From Jiulongibacter sediminis (GTDB lineage: Bacteria; Bacteroidota; Bacteroidia; Cytophagales; Spirosomataceae): 64,000 nucleotides of DNA. The position numbers were made by a program, and so were the translations under genes. Of the stretch, positions 34,946 to 43,481 are shown one piece after another (position 1 is the first letter of the stretch; each line of letters begins with the position of its first letter). The notes below the pieces were generated by a model, which worked only from the letters and a program-made list of their open reading frames with translations, did not search any database and was not told the origin of the DNA. The stretch lies in assembly GCF_001306455.1 (NCBI RefSeq), contig NZ_LGTQ01000009.1, positions 310,001-374,000 on the forward strand. The letters run 5' to 3'.

Positions 34946-35191
34946 ATGTTTTACAAGCACCTAAATAAAACTGAAAACCTAAAGGGAGTTTTTTCCTTTG
35001 CAAAGACTGTTGAATTTGGAATCGATACTATTCTTTTAAATACTTCAACAAAGGATATCTCGATTTCTAGGAATTACAGAATGAAAATCGAAGAGTCAAA
35101 TGCTTATGAAGGTAGACTTAAAGATGAATTTCTAGAATTTCTCAAAATTGAGCACTATGGTATTTATTCAGAATATTTTAGAATGAAATAA
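34946..35191 (+). CDS. Hypothetical protein, 81 aa
   Basis: A short frame starting ATG at 34946, directly behind a -7 box. The 81-aa product is hydrophilic with no membrane segment (MFYKHLNKTENLKGVFSF... ending GIYSEYFRMK). The coding region is AT-richer than the neighbouring genes, which hints at acquired or fast-evolving DNA. It sits between phoH and a Crp-type regulator. No family is recognised, and a non-coding nature cannot be ruled out. Confidence 0.5.
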   Translation: MFYKHLNKTENLKGVFSFAKTVEFGIDTILLNTSTKDISISRNYRMKIEESNAYEGRLKDEFLEFLKIEHYGIYSEYFRMK

Positions 35192-35224
35192 CTGAAAGTA
35201 TTTCCAAAGCACAGTCTCCCTCAT

Positions 35225-35239
35225 GGATCCTGCGGATCC
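35225..35239. repeat. Short hairpin GGATCC-TGC-GGATCC
   Basis: A perfect 6-bp inverted repeat around TGC lies 34 nt after the 81-aa frame. The flanking string resembles the hairpin region at 6593-6610 (TCATTGGGTCCTTGCGGACC), so both may be relics of one dispersed element. Otherwise the 35192-35361 gap shows nothing. Confidence 0.4.
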
Positions 35240-35361
35240 GATACTAAAATAATCATTATACTTTACCAAGTTTAAAAACCAGCAAAGTCTACACCTCAAT
35301 TATTCATTTCAGAGCAGTTACGAATAGAAAACCAATTCGGCATAAGTGTTAACTTAGGGGG

Positions 35362-35943
35362 ATGAAAGAAGAGTTTAGAAAATTCATGTCTGCTTATCCG
35401 TTTCTAAATGCCGATGAAGTGGACATCATTGTGGAGCACACACAATTGAAGACTTTCAAAAAAGGGACGATACTTCTTCGGGAAGGTGATATTGCCAAAG
35501 AATGCTATGCCGTAATAAGGGGATGCGTCAGGGAGTACCTCTTAAAAGACGGTCTGGAACGTACCACTGCTTTTTTTACCGAAGGGCACGCTGTCAATTC
35601 TTTTTCCAGTTACACGAATCAGATTCCATCCAAACACTTTCTAGAATGTGCAGAGGACTGCCTGCTAACGGTAGGCAACCAATCTTTGGTGGACGAAATG
35701 TGCGACCGAATACCACGACTCAATGAATTCATCAGATCAGAAGTGGAAAAAGATGCCGGAAAGCTTCAGGAGAGAATGGCCGCTTTTATGACCTCCTCTC
35801 CTGAAGAACGTTTTGCTGATTTACAGGAAAACAGTCCAAACCTTATGAACAGAGTGCCTCAGCATCAAATTGCCAGTTATTTGGGTGTCACTCCGGAATC
35901 TCTGAGCCGAATTAAAAAACGAGTACATACCAAAAGGAAATAG
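35362..35943 (+). CDS. Crp/Fnr-family transcriptional regulator
   Basis: A full-length 193-aa regulator. The sensor domain has KGTILLREGDIAKECYAVIRGCVREYL (about 33-60) and the C-terminal helix-turn-helix has QIASYLGVTPESLSRIKKR (about 170-188). A purine-rich ribosome site (AGGGGG) lies just before the ATG. The nearest genes are a DUF4386 protein (convergent) and the 81-aa frame, so no target is obvious. It is longer at the N-terminus than the Crp protein at 13000. Confidence 0.9.
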   Translation: MKEEFRKFMSAYPFLNADEVDIIVEHTQLKTFKKGTILLREGDIAKECYAVIRGCVREYLLKDGLERTTAFFTEGHAVNSFSSYTNQIPSKHFLECAEDCLLTVGNQSLVDEMCDRIPRLNEFIRSEVEKDAGKLQERMAAFMTSSPEERFADLQENSPNLMNRVPQHQIASYLGVTPESLSRIKKRVHTKRK

Positions 35944-35946
35944 CTA

Positions 35947-36651
35947 TCAACCGTTTATTTCGCTTCTCCTGTAGCCTTTGATCAGCAGCCAGAAGGCAAA
36001 CCAAAATTCGGCAGCCACCGCCAAAACCAACAAGCTGGAAAATGTAAGACTCAGCCATTCTGCCTCCAGAAAAAGGAGCTGAATAATACTGTCTCCACCA
36101 TAACCGATGCCTCCAATGAGCATGGTTATGCCGAGGTATTTGGGGACATTTCCTGAATTGCGAATCACGAAACCAAGCGTAAACAGATGAATCGCGAAGA
36201 ATACTTGCCAGGCCAATACACCATAGTTATGAAGCTTGAAAGACAGTAAGGTCAGTGATTCTATTTCCGGCTGACTGAATGAATTCATAAAATCCGGCTT
36301 TTGCAGAAGAATGGCAGGTACCATATAAATGACCAGATTTACTCCCATAATGATAGCCATGGCCATCCTTGAAAAAGTGGCAATGGTCATCCCCGTTTCG
36401 TTTTCAGCTTTGAAAAGTTGATAAAGAATTACGGTCAGCAGAGTCTCCATGATAAGTACTGCAATATCCCCGGCAATTCCCCATTTAAAGAGATTTTGGT
36501 TGTTTATAAGGTTTTGGAAGGTCAGCGATGCATCACCATCCACTACAATTTCCGTTGGCATATAACCAATGCTTAATCCACCTACCAGGGCTATGATGAG
36601 GTACAAAAGACCTGCTGATTTGGAAGAAATTTTTGCTTGTTTAAGAGTCAT
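35947..36651 (-). CDS. DUF4386 family membrane protein
   Basis: A 234-aa membrane protein with six to seven hydrophobic segments. The start SSKSAGLLYLIIALVGGLSIGYMP and the later NYGVLAWQVFFAIHLFTLGFVI and PKYLGITMLIGGIGYG blocks match the DUF4386 family of unknown function. Its ATG lies 2 nt after the stop of the 54-aa membrane protein, so the two are translationally coupled. Confidence 0.88.
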   Translation of the reverse strand: MTLKQAKISSKSAGLLYLIIALVGGLSIGYMPTEIVVDGDASLTFQNLINNQNLFKWGIAGDIAVLIMETLLTVILYQLFKAENETGMTIATFSRMAMAIIMGVNLVIYMVPAILLQKPDFMNSFSQPEIESLTLLSFKLHNYGVLAWQVFFAIHLFTLGFVIRNSGNVPKYLGITMLIGGIGYGGDSIIQLLFLEAEWLSLTFSSLLVLAVAAEFWFAFWLLIKGYRRSEING

Positions 36652-36653
36652 GG

Positions 36654-36818
36654 CTATTTTGTTTCGTTTTCTGGTTCGTTCTTTTTAACTGAATAAATAC
36701 CAGCCCCCAATGCCAGACCAAGACTTAGCCAGAGGGCAATATTTTCTGTAAAAAAACCGATGGTAGCTCCAAGGATAAGGCCGAGCAACACCGGAAGAGG
36801 TTTGTTAAGTTTTTGCAT
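36654..36818 (-). CDS. Small membrane protein, 54 aa
   Basis: Reading from the ATG at 36818 gives 54 residues: a basic start (MQKLNKPL), two hydrophobic helices with Gly-rich packing (PVLLGLILGATIGFF and IALWLSLGLALGAGIY), then a charged tail (KKNEPENETK). The strong membrane pattern and the 2-nt gap to the DUF4386 gene indicate a real coding region that opens this operon. It may form a complex with its neighbour. No family is recognised. Confidence 0.7.
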   Translation of the reverse strand: MQKLNKPLPVLLGLILGATIGFFTENIALWLSLGLALGAGIYSVKKNEPENETK

Positions 36819-37005
36819 ATTATTTTTAATTCTAAACTTTGTGCAAAGGTCCTACCTCCTGCTATCTTGTGCATTGACTTAAGATAAGAATTGAGTAGAT
36901 AGCCTCTTATTTAGATTCAAATCTGAGATAGGAAGGAAGTTGATTAACCCGCAGCGACTTGAAACATGTAGAACCAAAAAGAAACTTTAACCAAAACCAT
37001 TGCCC

Positions 37006-37623
37006 ATGGGACTGATCATCAAAAACAGAAGACATTTAATGACCCGACTCCCTTTGTGGATCGTAGTGATTTTATTGATTGGTTTTTCGCCGGCCGTCAT
37101 CGGTTTGCTGGGCGAAATATTAGATTCAGAATCCTGTAGGTCAGGAGATTGTATCTGGACTACAGTCCCCTACTTTTCCATGTTTACGGTCCCGGTGGCC
37201 TTTATCATTTTGGTGGTGTTTCTTATCATTGTCATTATTGATTCTATCCAGCTTTTTAAATCGAAACAAGGGAACTCAAAATCGGCTGAATTAAACTTTA
37301 TCAGTCTCTTTGAATCGCAAAGCGACGACATCAAGGTCTCGATGAGCTTAAGGTTCAATGAAAAAAGGCAACTGATTTTTGAAGGTTTGGATACAGGTCC
37401 CAAAGTCAAAGAACTGAAAGGAGGCCTGGATTACGAATACAAATACACGCTGGAACCAACCGAAGTGGCGAAACTGGCTACTGTTCTTGGCATTAAAATG
37501 GGAGACCGAACAGGCCTTTTGCTGGCCCTTAAAGAACGGTTCCATGAAAATGATGCATTCTCTAAATTCGGAGTTTTTATGGATGAAAACGATGTGAAGT
37601 ACGAGACGTTTTTCTGGGAGTGA
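37006..37623 (+). CDS. Hypothetical membrane-anchored protein, 205 aa
   Basis: A protein with two N-terminal transmembrane helices (about residues 15-40 and 62-85) and a soluble C-terminal domain of about 115 residues (from SLFESQSDDIKVSMSLRFNEKRQLIFEG to the end). The ATG at 37006 is preferred; a TTG two codons upstream is in frame. No family is recognised. It is a single gene divergent from the 54-aa operon and convergent with the tetR gene, 9 nt apart. Confidence 0.65.
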   Translation: MGLIIKNRRHLMTRLPLWIVVILLIGFSPAVIGLLGEILDSESCRSGDCIWTTVPYFSMFTVPVAFIILVVFLIIVIIDSIQLFKSKQGNSKSAELNFISLFESQSDDIKVSMSLRFNEKRQLIFEGLDTGPKVKELKGGLDYEYKYTLEPTEVAKLATVLGIKMGDRTGLLLALKERFHENDAFSKFGVFMDENDVKYETFFWE

Positions 37624-37632
37624 TTGGATAGT

Positions 37633-38175
37633 CTATTCGGAAATTTCCTCCAGAAGCATTTCAATGTTCTGTTCTGGGTGGATGGCCAACAGAAACAGTA
37701 ACCCTTCGTATGTAGCAATCATTTGTGTGGCTTTTTTCTGAGCTTCCTTTGAATTGTCTGGTGCCTGAATTATCAATTGTTTCAGTCTATTGTAAAAATC
37801 CCTAACCGTCGTTTTGAAGTCGGCCAGTAAGGAGTATGCTTCAAAATACATGATGTAGTACCTTGACATACCTTCTGTAGTGAGAGCTGTGATTTGAGGA
37901 ACAAAACTCAAATAAAACCCACGAATTTCGTTTTCAATTTCTGAAAGAGTCAGATTGGCCTTCTCAAACCGTTCCCAGTCCACGGATCTGTAAAACGAAA
38001 GGAAGTAGCGTTCAATGACCTCTTGGTACAGCTCACTTTTACTTTTGAAATGATGATAAAAGGCCCCTTTTGACATACCAGAGGCCTCAACGAGTTGCCG
38101 CATGGAAGTATGATGATATCCGTGGTTAATAAAAACCTGAAAGGCCACTTCCAATATTTTGTCTTTTGTTTTCAT
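37633..38175 (-). CDS. TetR-family repressor
   Basis: A 180-aa regulator with a TetR N-terminal helix-turn-helix: MKTKDKILEVAFQVFINHGY, then MRQLVEASGMSKGAFYHHFKSKSELY (recognition helix). The C-terminal domain would bind an unknown small ligand. Its ATG overlaps the stop of the upstream membrane-protein gene by 4 nt (ATGA), so both genes form one autoregulated unit. The operator is proposed at 38689-38706. Confidence 0.9.
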   Translation of the reverse strand: MKTKDKILEVAFQVFINHGYHHTSMRQLVEASGMSKGAFYHHFKSKSELYQEVIERYFLSFYRSVDWERFEKANLTLSEIENEIRGFYLSFVPQITALTTEGMSRYYIMYFEAYSLLADFKTTVRDFYNRLKQLIIQAPDNSKEAQKKATQMIATYEGLLFLLAIHPEQNIEMLLEEISE

Positions 38176-38675
38176 GTGTTTGCTGTCATTGCCGACTTTG
38201 TTGCGAAAATAATAATCCCCAGCCCGATAATCATAGCGGCAGCGATAATCCAATAAATCGTATTTCCTACAGGCGAAGAAGGGCCTTCAGTTTTCTCCTT
38301 GTCAAATGCTTTGAAGGCATACAAAGACAAAGGAATAGAAAGAATGGTGCCGAAAATCTCCAGAGATAGAAGTGAAGTAGGCATAGGACTGGGTGATTTA
38401 GGGAAAATCTCGGCAAGGTCAATTACATAAACAATAAAATAGCCAATGCTGCAGAGAAGTGAGGCCATGAAGGCCCAGCGTTGTTTCCGAAAAACAAAAT
38501 AGGCGAGAAAAAAGCTGATCATGCCTAAGGCTGTCAGAAGGATATTGAAAGCCCCTAAAATCATCGGAGAGATATGCGAGAAGTCGCGGGATTCAATAAA
38601 TCCGCCAGGCACCATAAGTGTTAAATTGACAGCAGATAAGACAAGTAGGGAAGAGATAAGTGTTGGTGTTTTCAT
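38172..38675 (-). CDS. Hypothetical four-helix membrane protein, 167 aa
   Basis: A membrane protein with four hydrophobic segments (about residues 5-22, 37-65, 70-90 and 142-162). No family is recognised; relatives of this size are common as partners of TetR repressors, often as efflux or stress proteins. It is the first gene of a two-gene operon with tetR, sharing an ATGA overlap. Confidence 0.7.
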   Translation of the reverse strand: MKTPTLISSLLVLSAVNLTLMVPGGFIESRDFSHISPMILGAFNILLTALGMISFFLAYFVFRKQRWAFMASLLCSIGYFIVYVIDLAEIFPKSPSPMPTSLLSLEIFGTILSIPLSLYAFKAFDKEKTEGPSSPVGNTIYWIIAAAMIIGLGIIIFATKSAMTANT

Positions 38676-38688
38676 AAAGATTTAAATA

Positions 38689-38720
38689 AAACCGACCGTT
38701 CGGTATGTAAAATTATAAAA
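38689..38720 (-). promoter_or_regulatory. TetR operator and -7-like box
   Basis: ACCGA-CCGT-TCGGT (38691-38704) is a perfect short palindrome close to known TetR-family operators (ACCGACCGxxCGGTCGGT-like). It lies 16 nt upstream of the operon start, just downstream of the -7-like TAATTTTA (about 38714). A bound repressor would block transcription start. Confidence 0.65.
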
Positions 38721-38821
38721 AATTCTGCCAAGACCAGTTTTCTGTCTAATTTTTTAAATCGGCGTATTTGAGGATCTAAACCGAATTCCTGCCGGCTTGA
38801 ATGTTTAGGCCATGAAGAAAC

Positions 38822-40975
38822 CTAAAGCACTATGAGTTTTTTGGTAACCAACGTTGTCCCAAAATTCATTCTCAATACATAAGTTCCTGGGGTAAATAAA
38901 TTTTGATCCAGTCGAAATGTTTGGTCGGCTGAGATCGCATTCTCCGGATAATGAGAGACCCGTATTCCATTTAAGTTGTAAATATCAAGATCCTTCAATT
39001 TTTCATTTTGTAAACTCCTGATTTGAATGAATTGAGTGGCAGGGTTCGGGTAAATCGAGAGCTCAAAGTCCTTTTCCGATGAAAGTATAACTTCGCTGGT
39101 ATCCACGACAATGATATTTTTAGTCACAATCTCGGAACCACAGAAAAGTGGCTCATTAAATCCACCACGTAATTCATTTCGTGGATGATGTTTATAGCGG
39201 TCAACAGATTGCGAAACACATTGAAGAGAAATCAATGTATTTTCTCTATCAATTATTCTTGAGAAGTCCTGAGCACCTGAAAACTCTTCAGTAGAGTCAA
39301 TAGTAAAATAGGGGACATTATTGGTGCAGCTGCCATTGAAAATCATTTCATCCCCCACAAACTTTGGATCATTCAAAATGTTTATGACGGGGTTTTCTGC
39401 ATTTTCATTATCCGGGTATTCAAAATACACTTCTTCTGTCCTTACCTTACAGTTTCCCTGAACAATCTCCAATTGATAATAATGATCAGGCTCTGCGTCA
39501 TAGATTAGGGCCGACTGTTCAAGTACCCCATCTTTATACCAGTTATAGGTAAAGTCTGAATTAATATATATTGGAGAATAAGAGGCATTAATAGGGTTAT
39601 ATACCGGAGCATAAACTTTGATTCCATTAAACATAGCAAAGAACTGATCTAATACACCATGTGCTGGCATGCACTCTGTTGGGGTTAAGGAAATTGGATT
39701 GGGCTGTGGTTTTAACCGGCAGCGACCTTCATCATTTTCAAGCCTGAACAAAACAGCTTCACTGAATTTGAAATCGATATGATAAACAAAAAGGGATTCA
39801 TCGTCATTGATCAGAAAGTCTTTAATATACCCTCCGGGAAAGCCTTTTTGCCATATCAGTTGACCTTGCTGGCTGATTTTTAGTAGCGTTTTGTCAACCG
39901 AGAGATAGATAAAATCACCGGAATTGCTGAGTTTAATATTCTCAAAAGGGCTTTCAAATTCTTTTTCCAGTATCAATTTACCATTCAAATCGAACAACCC
40001 GAAGCTGTTTGATTTTTGAATAATAAGGCGGCTATCCTTTAGGAAAATCTTGTCGGCATTCTGTAAATTTTCAGGAAGATTAAAACGGCCGACCTCTTGT
40101 AAGTCATTGGCATAATAGATAATCTGATTCTGATAAAGTGCTACAAACCCGTTGGTTTGTTCATCGGCCAGCAATAACTCGCTTACTATTGAAGCGGCCT
40201 TACTTTCTCCTGTTCTTGCAGAATAGAAAATAATCTTTTGAGGTTCCCAGCTATTAAAACTGTTGTCTTTCCCGTGCTGCCACAGATTAGCTGGAAGTTC
40301 AACAGAGTGGGTGAGAAGACTATAAGTGTTTGTTGTAGAATCAAAACGATGGACGCTGTAACCATTTTTAGTGATGAGCATACTTCGGTTACCGATATTC
40401 TTTACGGAAAGTAGAGAATCGCTTACAGTACTGGAACTGTCCAAAGTGCCGCTATTAAGGTCATAATAATCAATTGAGAACCCTTCTTCTTTATTTCGAT
40501 AGGTTACCAGCGAGTTTCCATCAATTCTTTTCCCTTTTAGGTTCTGTACATCAATAGCAAAGCTGGAAATTTGATTTAGGGAGTAGTCAAAAATGAAAAC
40601 ACTATCACTTTTCAGGAAAGAAAAATTATTCAACATAATAATTCTATCGCTTTGAATAGTCGGGTTTTCTGAGGGTTTAGCGTGATAACTGTTCAGCTCA
40701 AAACCCTTTCTTATAGTTAAAGTTGTATCATTCTCGTGCAAACGGCCTTCCAAAAAGAAATAGCCAGGAGGGCTGATAGTGATATTGAACTCCAGGCAGC
40801 TGTTGTTTTTGATAGTCTGAATTCGGTCGGGGTATGTGAAATATGGTCCCCACCTGAATCCATGACTTTGACCTAGCATTTCCATGCTTATAATGGCAGG
40901 CGGGTCCATTTGAGCGTTTTGGGCATTCACCAAAACAGGAATGAAAAGCAGGAGTGCGAATAGTTGTCTTTTCAT
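38822..40975 (-). CDS. Secreted protein with T9SS C-terminal sorting domain
   Basis: A 717-aa exported protein: signal peptide (1-19, ending VNAQ), a long central region of beta-rich, seemingly beta-propeller-like repeats (GQLIWQKGFPGGYIKDFLI, IFYSARTG), an Ig-like region near 500-560, and a C-terminal type A sorting domain of about 75 residues beginning SIYPNPATQFIQIRS and ending TTLVTKKLIVL. The sorting domain directs the protein through the type IX secretion system to the cell surface. The central region has no recognised catalytic motif. It is a single gene. Confidence 0.88.
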   Translation of the reverse strand: MKRQLFALLLFIPVLVNAQNAQMDPPAIISMEMLGQSHGFRWGPYFTYPDRIQTIKNNSCLEFNITISPPGYFFLEGRLHENDTTLTIRKGFELNSYHAKPSENPTIQSDRIIMLNNFSFLKSDSVFIFDYSLNQISSFAIDVQNLKGKRIDGNSLVTYRNKEEGFSIDYYDLNSGTLDSSSTVSDSLLSVKNIGNRSMLITKNGYSVHRFDSTTNTYSLLTHSVELPANLWQHGKDNSFNSWEPQKIIFYSARTGESKAASIVSELLLADEQTNGFVALYQNQIIYYANDLQEVGRFNLPENLQNADKIFLKDSRLIIQKSNSFGLFDLNGKLILEKEFESPFENIKLSNSGDFIYLSVDKTLLKISQQGQLIWQKGFPGGYIKDFLINDDESLFVYHIDFKFSEAVLFRLENDEGRCRLKPQPNPISLTPTECMPAHGVLDQFFAMFNGIKVYAPVYNPINASYSPIYINSDFTYNWYKDGVLEQSALIYDAEPDHYYQLEIVQGNCKVRTEEVYFEYPDNENAENPVINILNDPKFVGDEMIFNGSCTNNVPYFTIDSTEEFSGAQDFSRIIDRENTLISLQCVSQSVDRYKHHPRNELRGGFNEPLFCGSEIVTKNIIVVDTSEVILSSEKDFELSIYPNPATQFIQIRSLQNEKLKDLDIYNLNGIRVSHYPENAISADQTFRLDQNLFTPGTYVLRMNFGTTLVTKKLIVL

Positions 40976-41134
40976 GAGAGTGTGTTTTCAAGAGTTGATT
41001 TAAATGTAATGCTTTCTGAATGAAAGAGGTTGTCTCATTTTGAGAAATCATTTGAATCAACCCTAATTTTCCACAAAACTTGATCCACGCTAAATTCTTT
41101 TAGTACATTTAAATCTTCTAAAAAGAATAGATCA

Positions 41135-42841
41135 ATGGCGAATTTTAATATCGACGCGAAAAGCAACATGACCTATGATGCGATCGTGATCGGTTCTGGT
41201 ATCAGCGGTGGCTGGGCAGCGAAGGAATTATGTGAAAAAGGCCTCAAAACCCTGGTTCTGGAGCGTGGACGTTTGGTTGAGCATATCACCGATTATCCAA
41301 CCATGAATAATGATCCCTGGGATTTGGACCTCCGTGGTGCGGCCTCGGTAGATGATATGGCTGACAGGCAGGTGGTGGCCCGTTCGGGCTTTGTCGGGGA
41401 AAACAACAAACACTTCTACGGCAAAGACAGCGAAAACCCATACCGTGAAGAAAAGCCTTTCTTATGGATCAGGGCGAATCAGATGGGTGGCCGCTCGCTA
41501 CTTTGGGGAAAACAAACTTACCGCTGGTCTGACCTCGATTTTGAAGCCAACCTGAAAGACGGTCATGGTGTTGACTGGCCTATTCGTTATAAAGATATCG
41601 CTCCATGGTATACGCATGTAGAGAAGTTTGCTGGTATCAGTGGTCAGGCCTTGGGTTTACCTCAATTGCCTGACAGCCACTTCCTGCCTCCAATGGAGAT
41701 GAACTGTGTGGAGAAAGACATCAAAGCCCGCATTGAGAAGGAATTCCCGGGACGTGTGATGACTATCGGACGGGTGGCCCATTTGACAGAGCCACTCAAT
41801 GGTCGAGGTCAATGTCAATCAAGAAACCGTTGCGATAGAGGTTGCCCTTACGGAGCTTATTTCAGCAGTAATGCCGTGACGCTTCCTGCGGCTAATGCCA
41901 CAGGCAATCTGACGATTAGGCCTTTCTCAATTGCCTCTGAAATTATCTATGATGAAGAGCTGGGCAAAGCGACTGGTGTACGAGTGATTGATTCGGAAAC
42001 CAAAGAAACGGTTGAATATTACGCCAAGATTATTTTCTGTAATGCCTCAACCATCAATACCACACAGATTTTATTGAATTCTACTTCAAATCGTTTTGAG
42101 AACGGACTAGGCAACGACAGTGGTCAACTGGGACACAACCTGATGGATCATACCTACCGGGTGGGTGCTCATGGAAAATTTGATGGTCATGAAGACAAAT
42201 ACTATAAAGGTCGCCGTCCAAACGGAATTTATATCCCGCGTTACTGGAACGTAGATGAGAAAACCAATACAGATAAATTTGTGAGAGGTTTCGGTTATCA
42301 GGGACGTGCCGAGCGAAGCAACTGGGGTGCCGGGGCAAATCAGGAAGCCTTCGGTGGAGAGTTTAAAGATTCGCTCATGACACCGGGTGACTGGGAGTTT
42401 TTCATTACCGGTTTTGCTGAGTGTTTGCCGAATTATGAAAACAAGGTCTATCTGGATAAAGACAAGCTGGATCAGTGGGGAAGACCAACACTGGTGCTCG
42501 ATGCCGAATTCAAAGAAAATGAGCTGGCCATGAACGAGCAAATTCAGATTGATGCTGTAGAAATGCTTGAAAAAGCGGGATTGAAAGACATTGTTGGTTT
42601 TGATAATAAGCACGGAATGGGGTATGGCATCCATGAAATGGGGACAGCCCGAATGGGTCGTGATCCCAAAACTTCGGTGCTGAATGGAAACAATCAGGTG
42701 CATGCCGTAAAGAATGTTTTTGTGACGGATGGAGCTTGTATGACCTCATCGAGCTGTGTCAATCCATCATTGACTTATATGGCCATTACAGCCCGTGCCG
42801 CCAATTTCGCAGTAGAAGAACTCAACAAGAAAAACCTGTAA
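41135..42841 (+). CDS. GMC-family oxidoreductase (flavoprotein)
   Basis: A 568-aa FAD protein. The dinucleotide site is IVIGSGISGGWAAKEL (residues 17-32); the C-terminal GMC block HEMGTARMG and SCVNPSLTYMA (catalytic His/Asn positions) is complete. A cysteine pattern CQSRNRCDRGCPYG near residue 227 resembles the membrane-bound sugar or glucoside 3-dehydrogenase group. With the adjacent subunit-3 partner it would oxidise a sugar or glycoside in the periplasm. The stop is 3 nt before the next gene. Confidence 0.93.
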   Translation: MANFNIDAKSNMTYDAIVIGSGISGGWAAKELCEKGLKTLVLERGRLVEHITDYPTMNNDPWDLDLRGAASVDDMADRQVVARSGFVGENNKHFYGKDSENPYREEKPFLWIRANQMGGRSLLWGKQTYRWSDLDFEANLKDGHGVDWPIRYKDIAPWYTHVEKFAGISGQALGLPQLPDSHFLPPMEMNCVEKDIKARIEKEFPGRVMTIGRVAHLTEPLNGRGQCQSRNRCDRGCPYGAYFSSNAVTLPAANATGNLTIRPFSIASEIIYDEELGKATGVRVIDSETKETVEYYAKIIFCNASTINTTQILLNSTSNRFENGLGNDSGQLGHNLMDHTYRVGAHGKFDGHEDKYYKGRRPNGIYIPRYWNVDEKTNTDKFVRGFGYQGRAERSNWGAGANQEAFGGEFKDSLMTPGDWEFFITGFAECLPNYENKVYLDKDKLDQWGRPTLVLDAEFKENELAMNEQIQIDAVEMLEKAGLKDIVGFDNKHGMGYGIHEMGTARMGRDPKTSVLNGNNQVHAVKNVFVTDGACMTSSSCVNPSLTYMAITARAANFAVEELNKKNL

Positions 42842-42844
42842 ATC

Positions 42845-43438
42845 ATGCAAAGAAGAGAAGCACTAAAAAAATCAGCAATGGCGGCCGGGTCTGCTTTTAT
42901 GGTACCCTCCTTATTTGCCCTGTTACAGTCTTGTCAGGAGACTTCCAGGCTGAATTGGAAACCACAGTTTTTATCCGTGAAAAATGCCGAACTGGTCTCC
43001 TCACTGGTGGATACCATTTTACCAAAAACAGAAACTCCGGGAGCTCTGGAAATGAAAGTGGATATGTTCATCGACCTGGTGTACGGAAAACTCAATACTA
43101 AAGAAGGTCAGGAAGGCATGGCTGCCGCTATGGAAGCTTTTGATGCCAAGGCAAAGGACAAATATGGTAGCCGTTTCGCAGACCTAAGTCCTGAAGACAA
43201 ATCAGCGATGCTCAAAGAGGAGGAGGCTAATTCTCCGAAGTACAACGGCTCCATCTGGGGAACACCCGCAGGTGTTCAGGAACCCGTCGGTTTCTACCGA
43301 AGCTTGAAGTCACTAGCCCTTTGGGGGTATTTTTCGTCAGAGGAGGTGGGTAAGAATATTCTAACCTATGATCCGGTTCCCGGGCCTTATCAGGGATGTA
43401 TTCCGCTGGCAGATGTCGGTAAAACGTATAGTTTGTGA
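42845..43438 (+). CDS. Gluconate 2-dehydrogenase subunit 3 family protein
   Basis: A 197-aa small subunit with a twin-arginine-type signal (MQRREALKKSAMAAGS). The core has VDTILPKTETPGALEMKVDMFIDLVYG near residue 55, typical of the gamma subunit that pairs with GMC dehydrogenases and is co-exported with them by Tat. It is co-transcribed with the GMC gene. A cytochrome c subunit, the usual third component, is not adjacent. Confidence 0.92.
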   Translation: MQRREALKKSAMAAGSAFMVPSLFALLQSCQETSRLNWKPQFLSVKNAELVSSLVDTILPKTETPGALEMKVDMFIDLVYGKLNTKEGQEGMAAAMEAFDAKAKDKYGSRFADLSPEDKSAMLKEEEANSPKYNGSIWGTPAGVQEPVGFYRSLKSLALWGYFSSEEVGKNILTYDPVPGPYQGCIPLADVGKTYSL

Positions 43439-43447
43439 TATTGAGAG

Positions 43448-43478
43448 AAAGGCCATTCCTTAAAGGGGGTGGCTTTTT
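43448..43478 (+). terminator. Terminator after the GMC operon
   Basis: AAAGGCCA (43448-43455) pairs with TGGCTTT (43470-43476) with one bulge, around TTCC/GGGG contacts, and runs into T5. Confidence 0.65.
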
Positions 43479-43481
43479 AGT

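Noticed and set aside
42107-42703. 198-codon antisense frame inside the GMC gene
   Set aside because: A shadow of a strongly supported oxidoreductase; it has no start signal or known domain.
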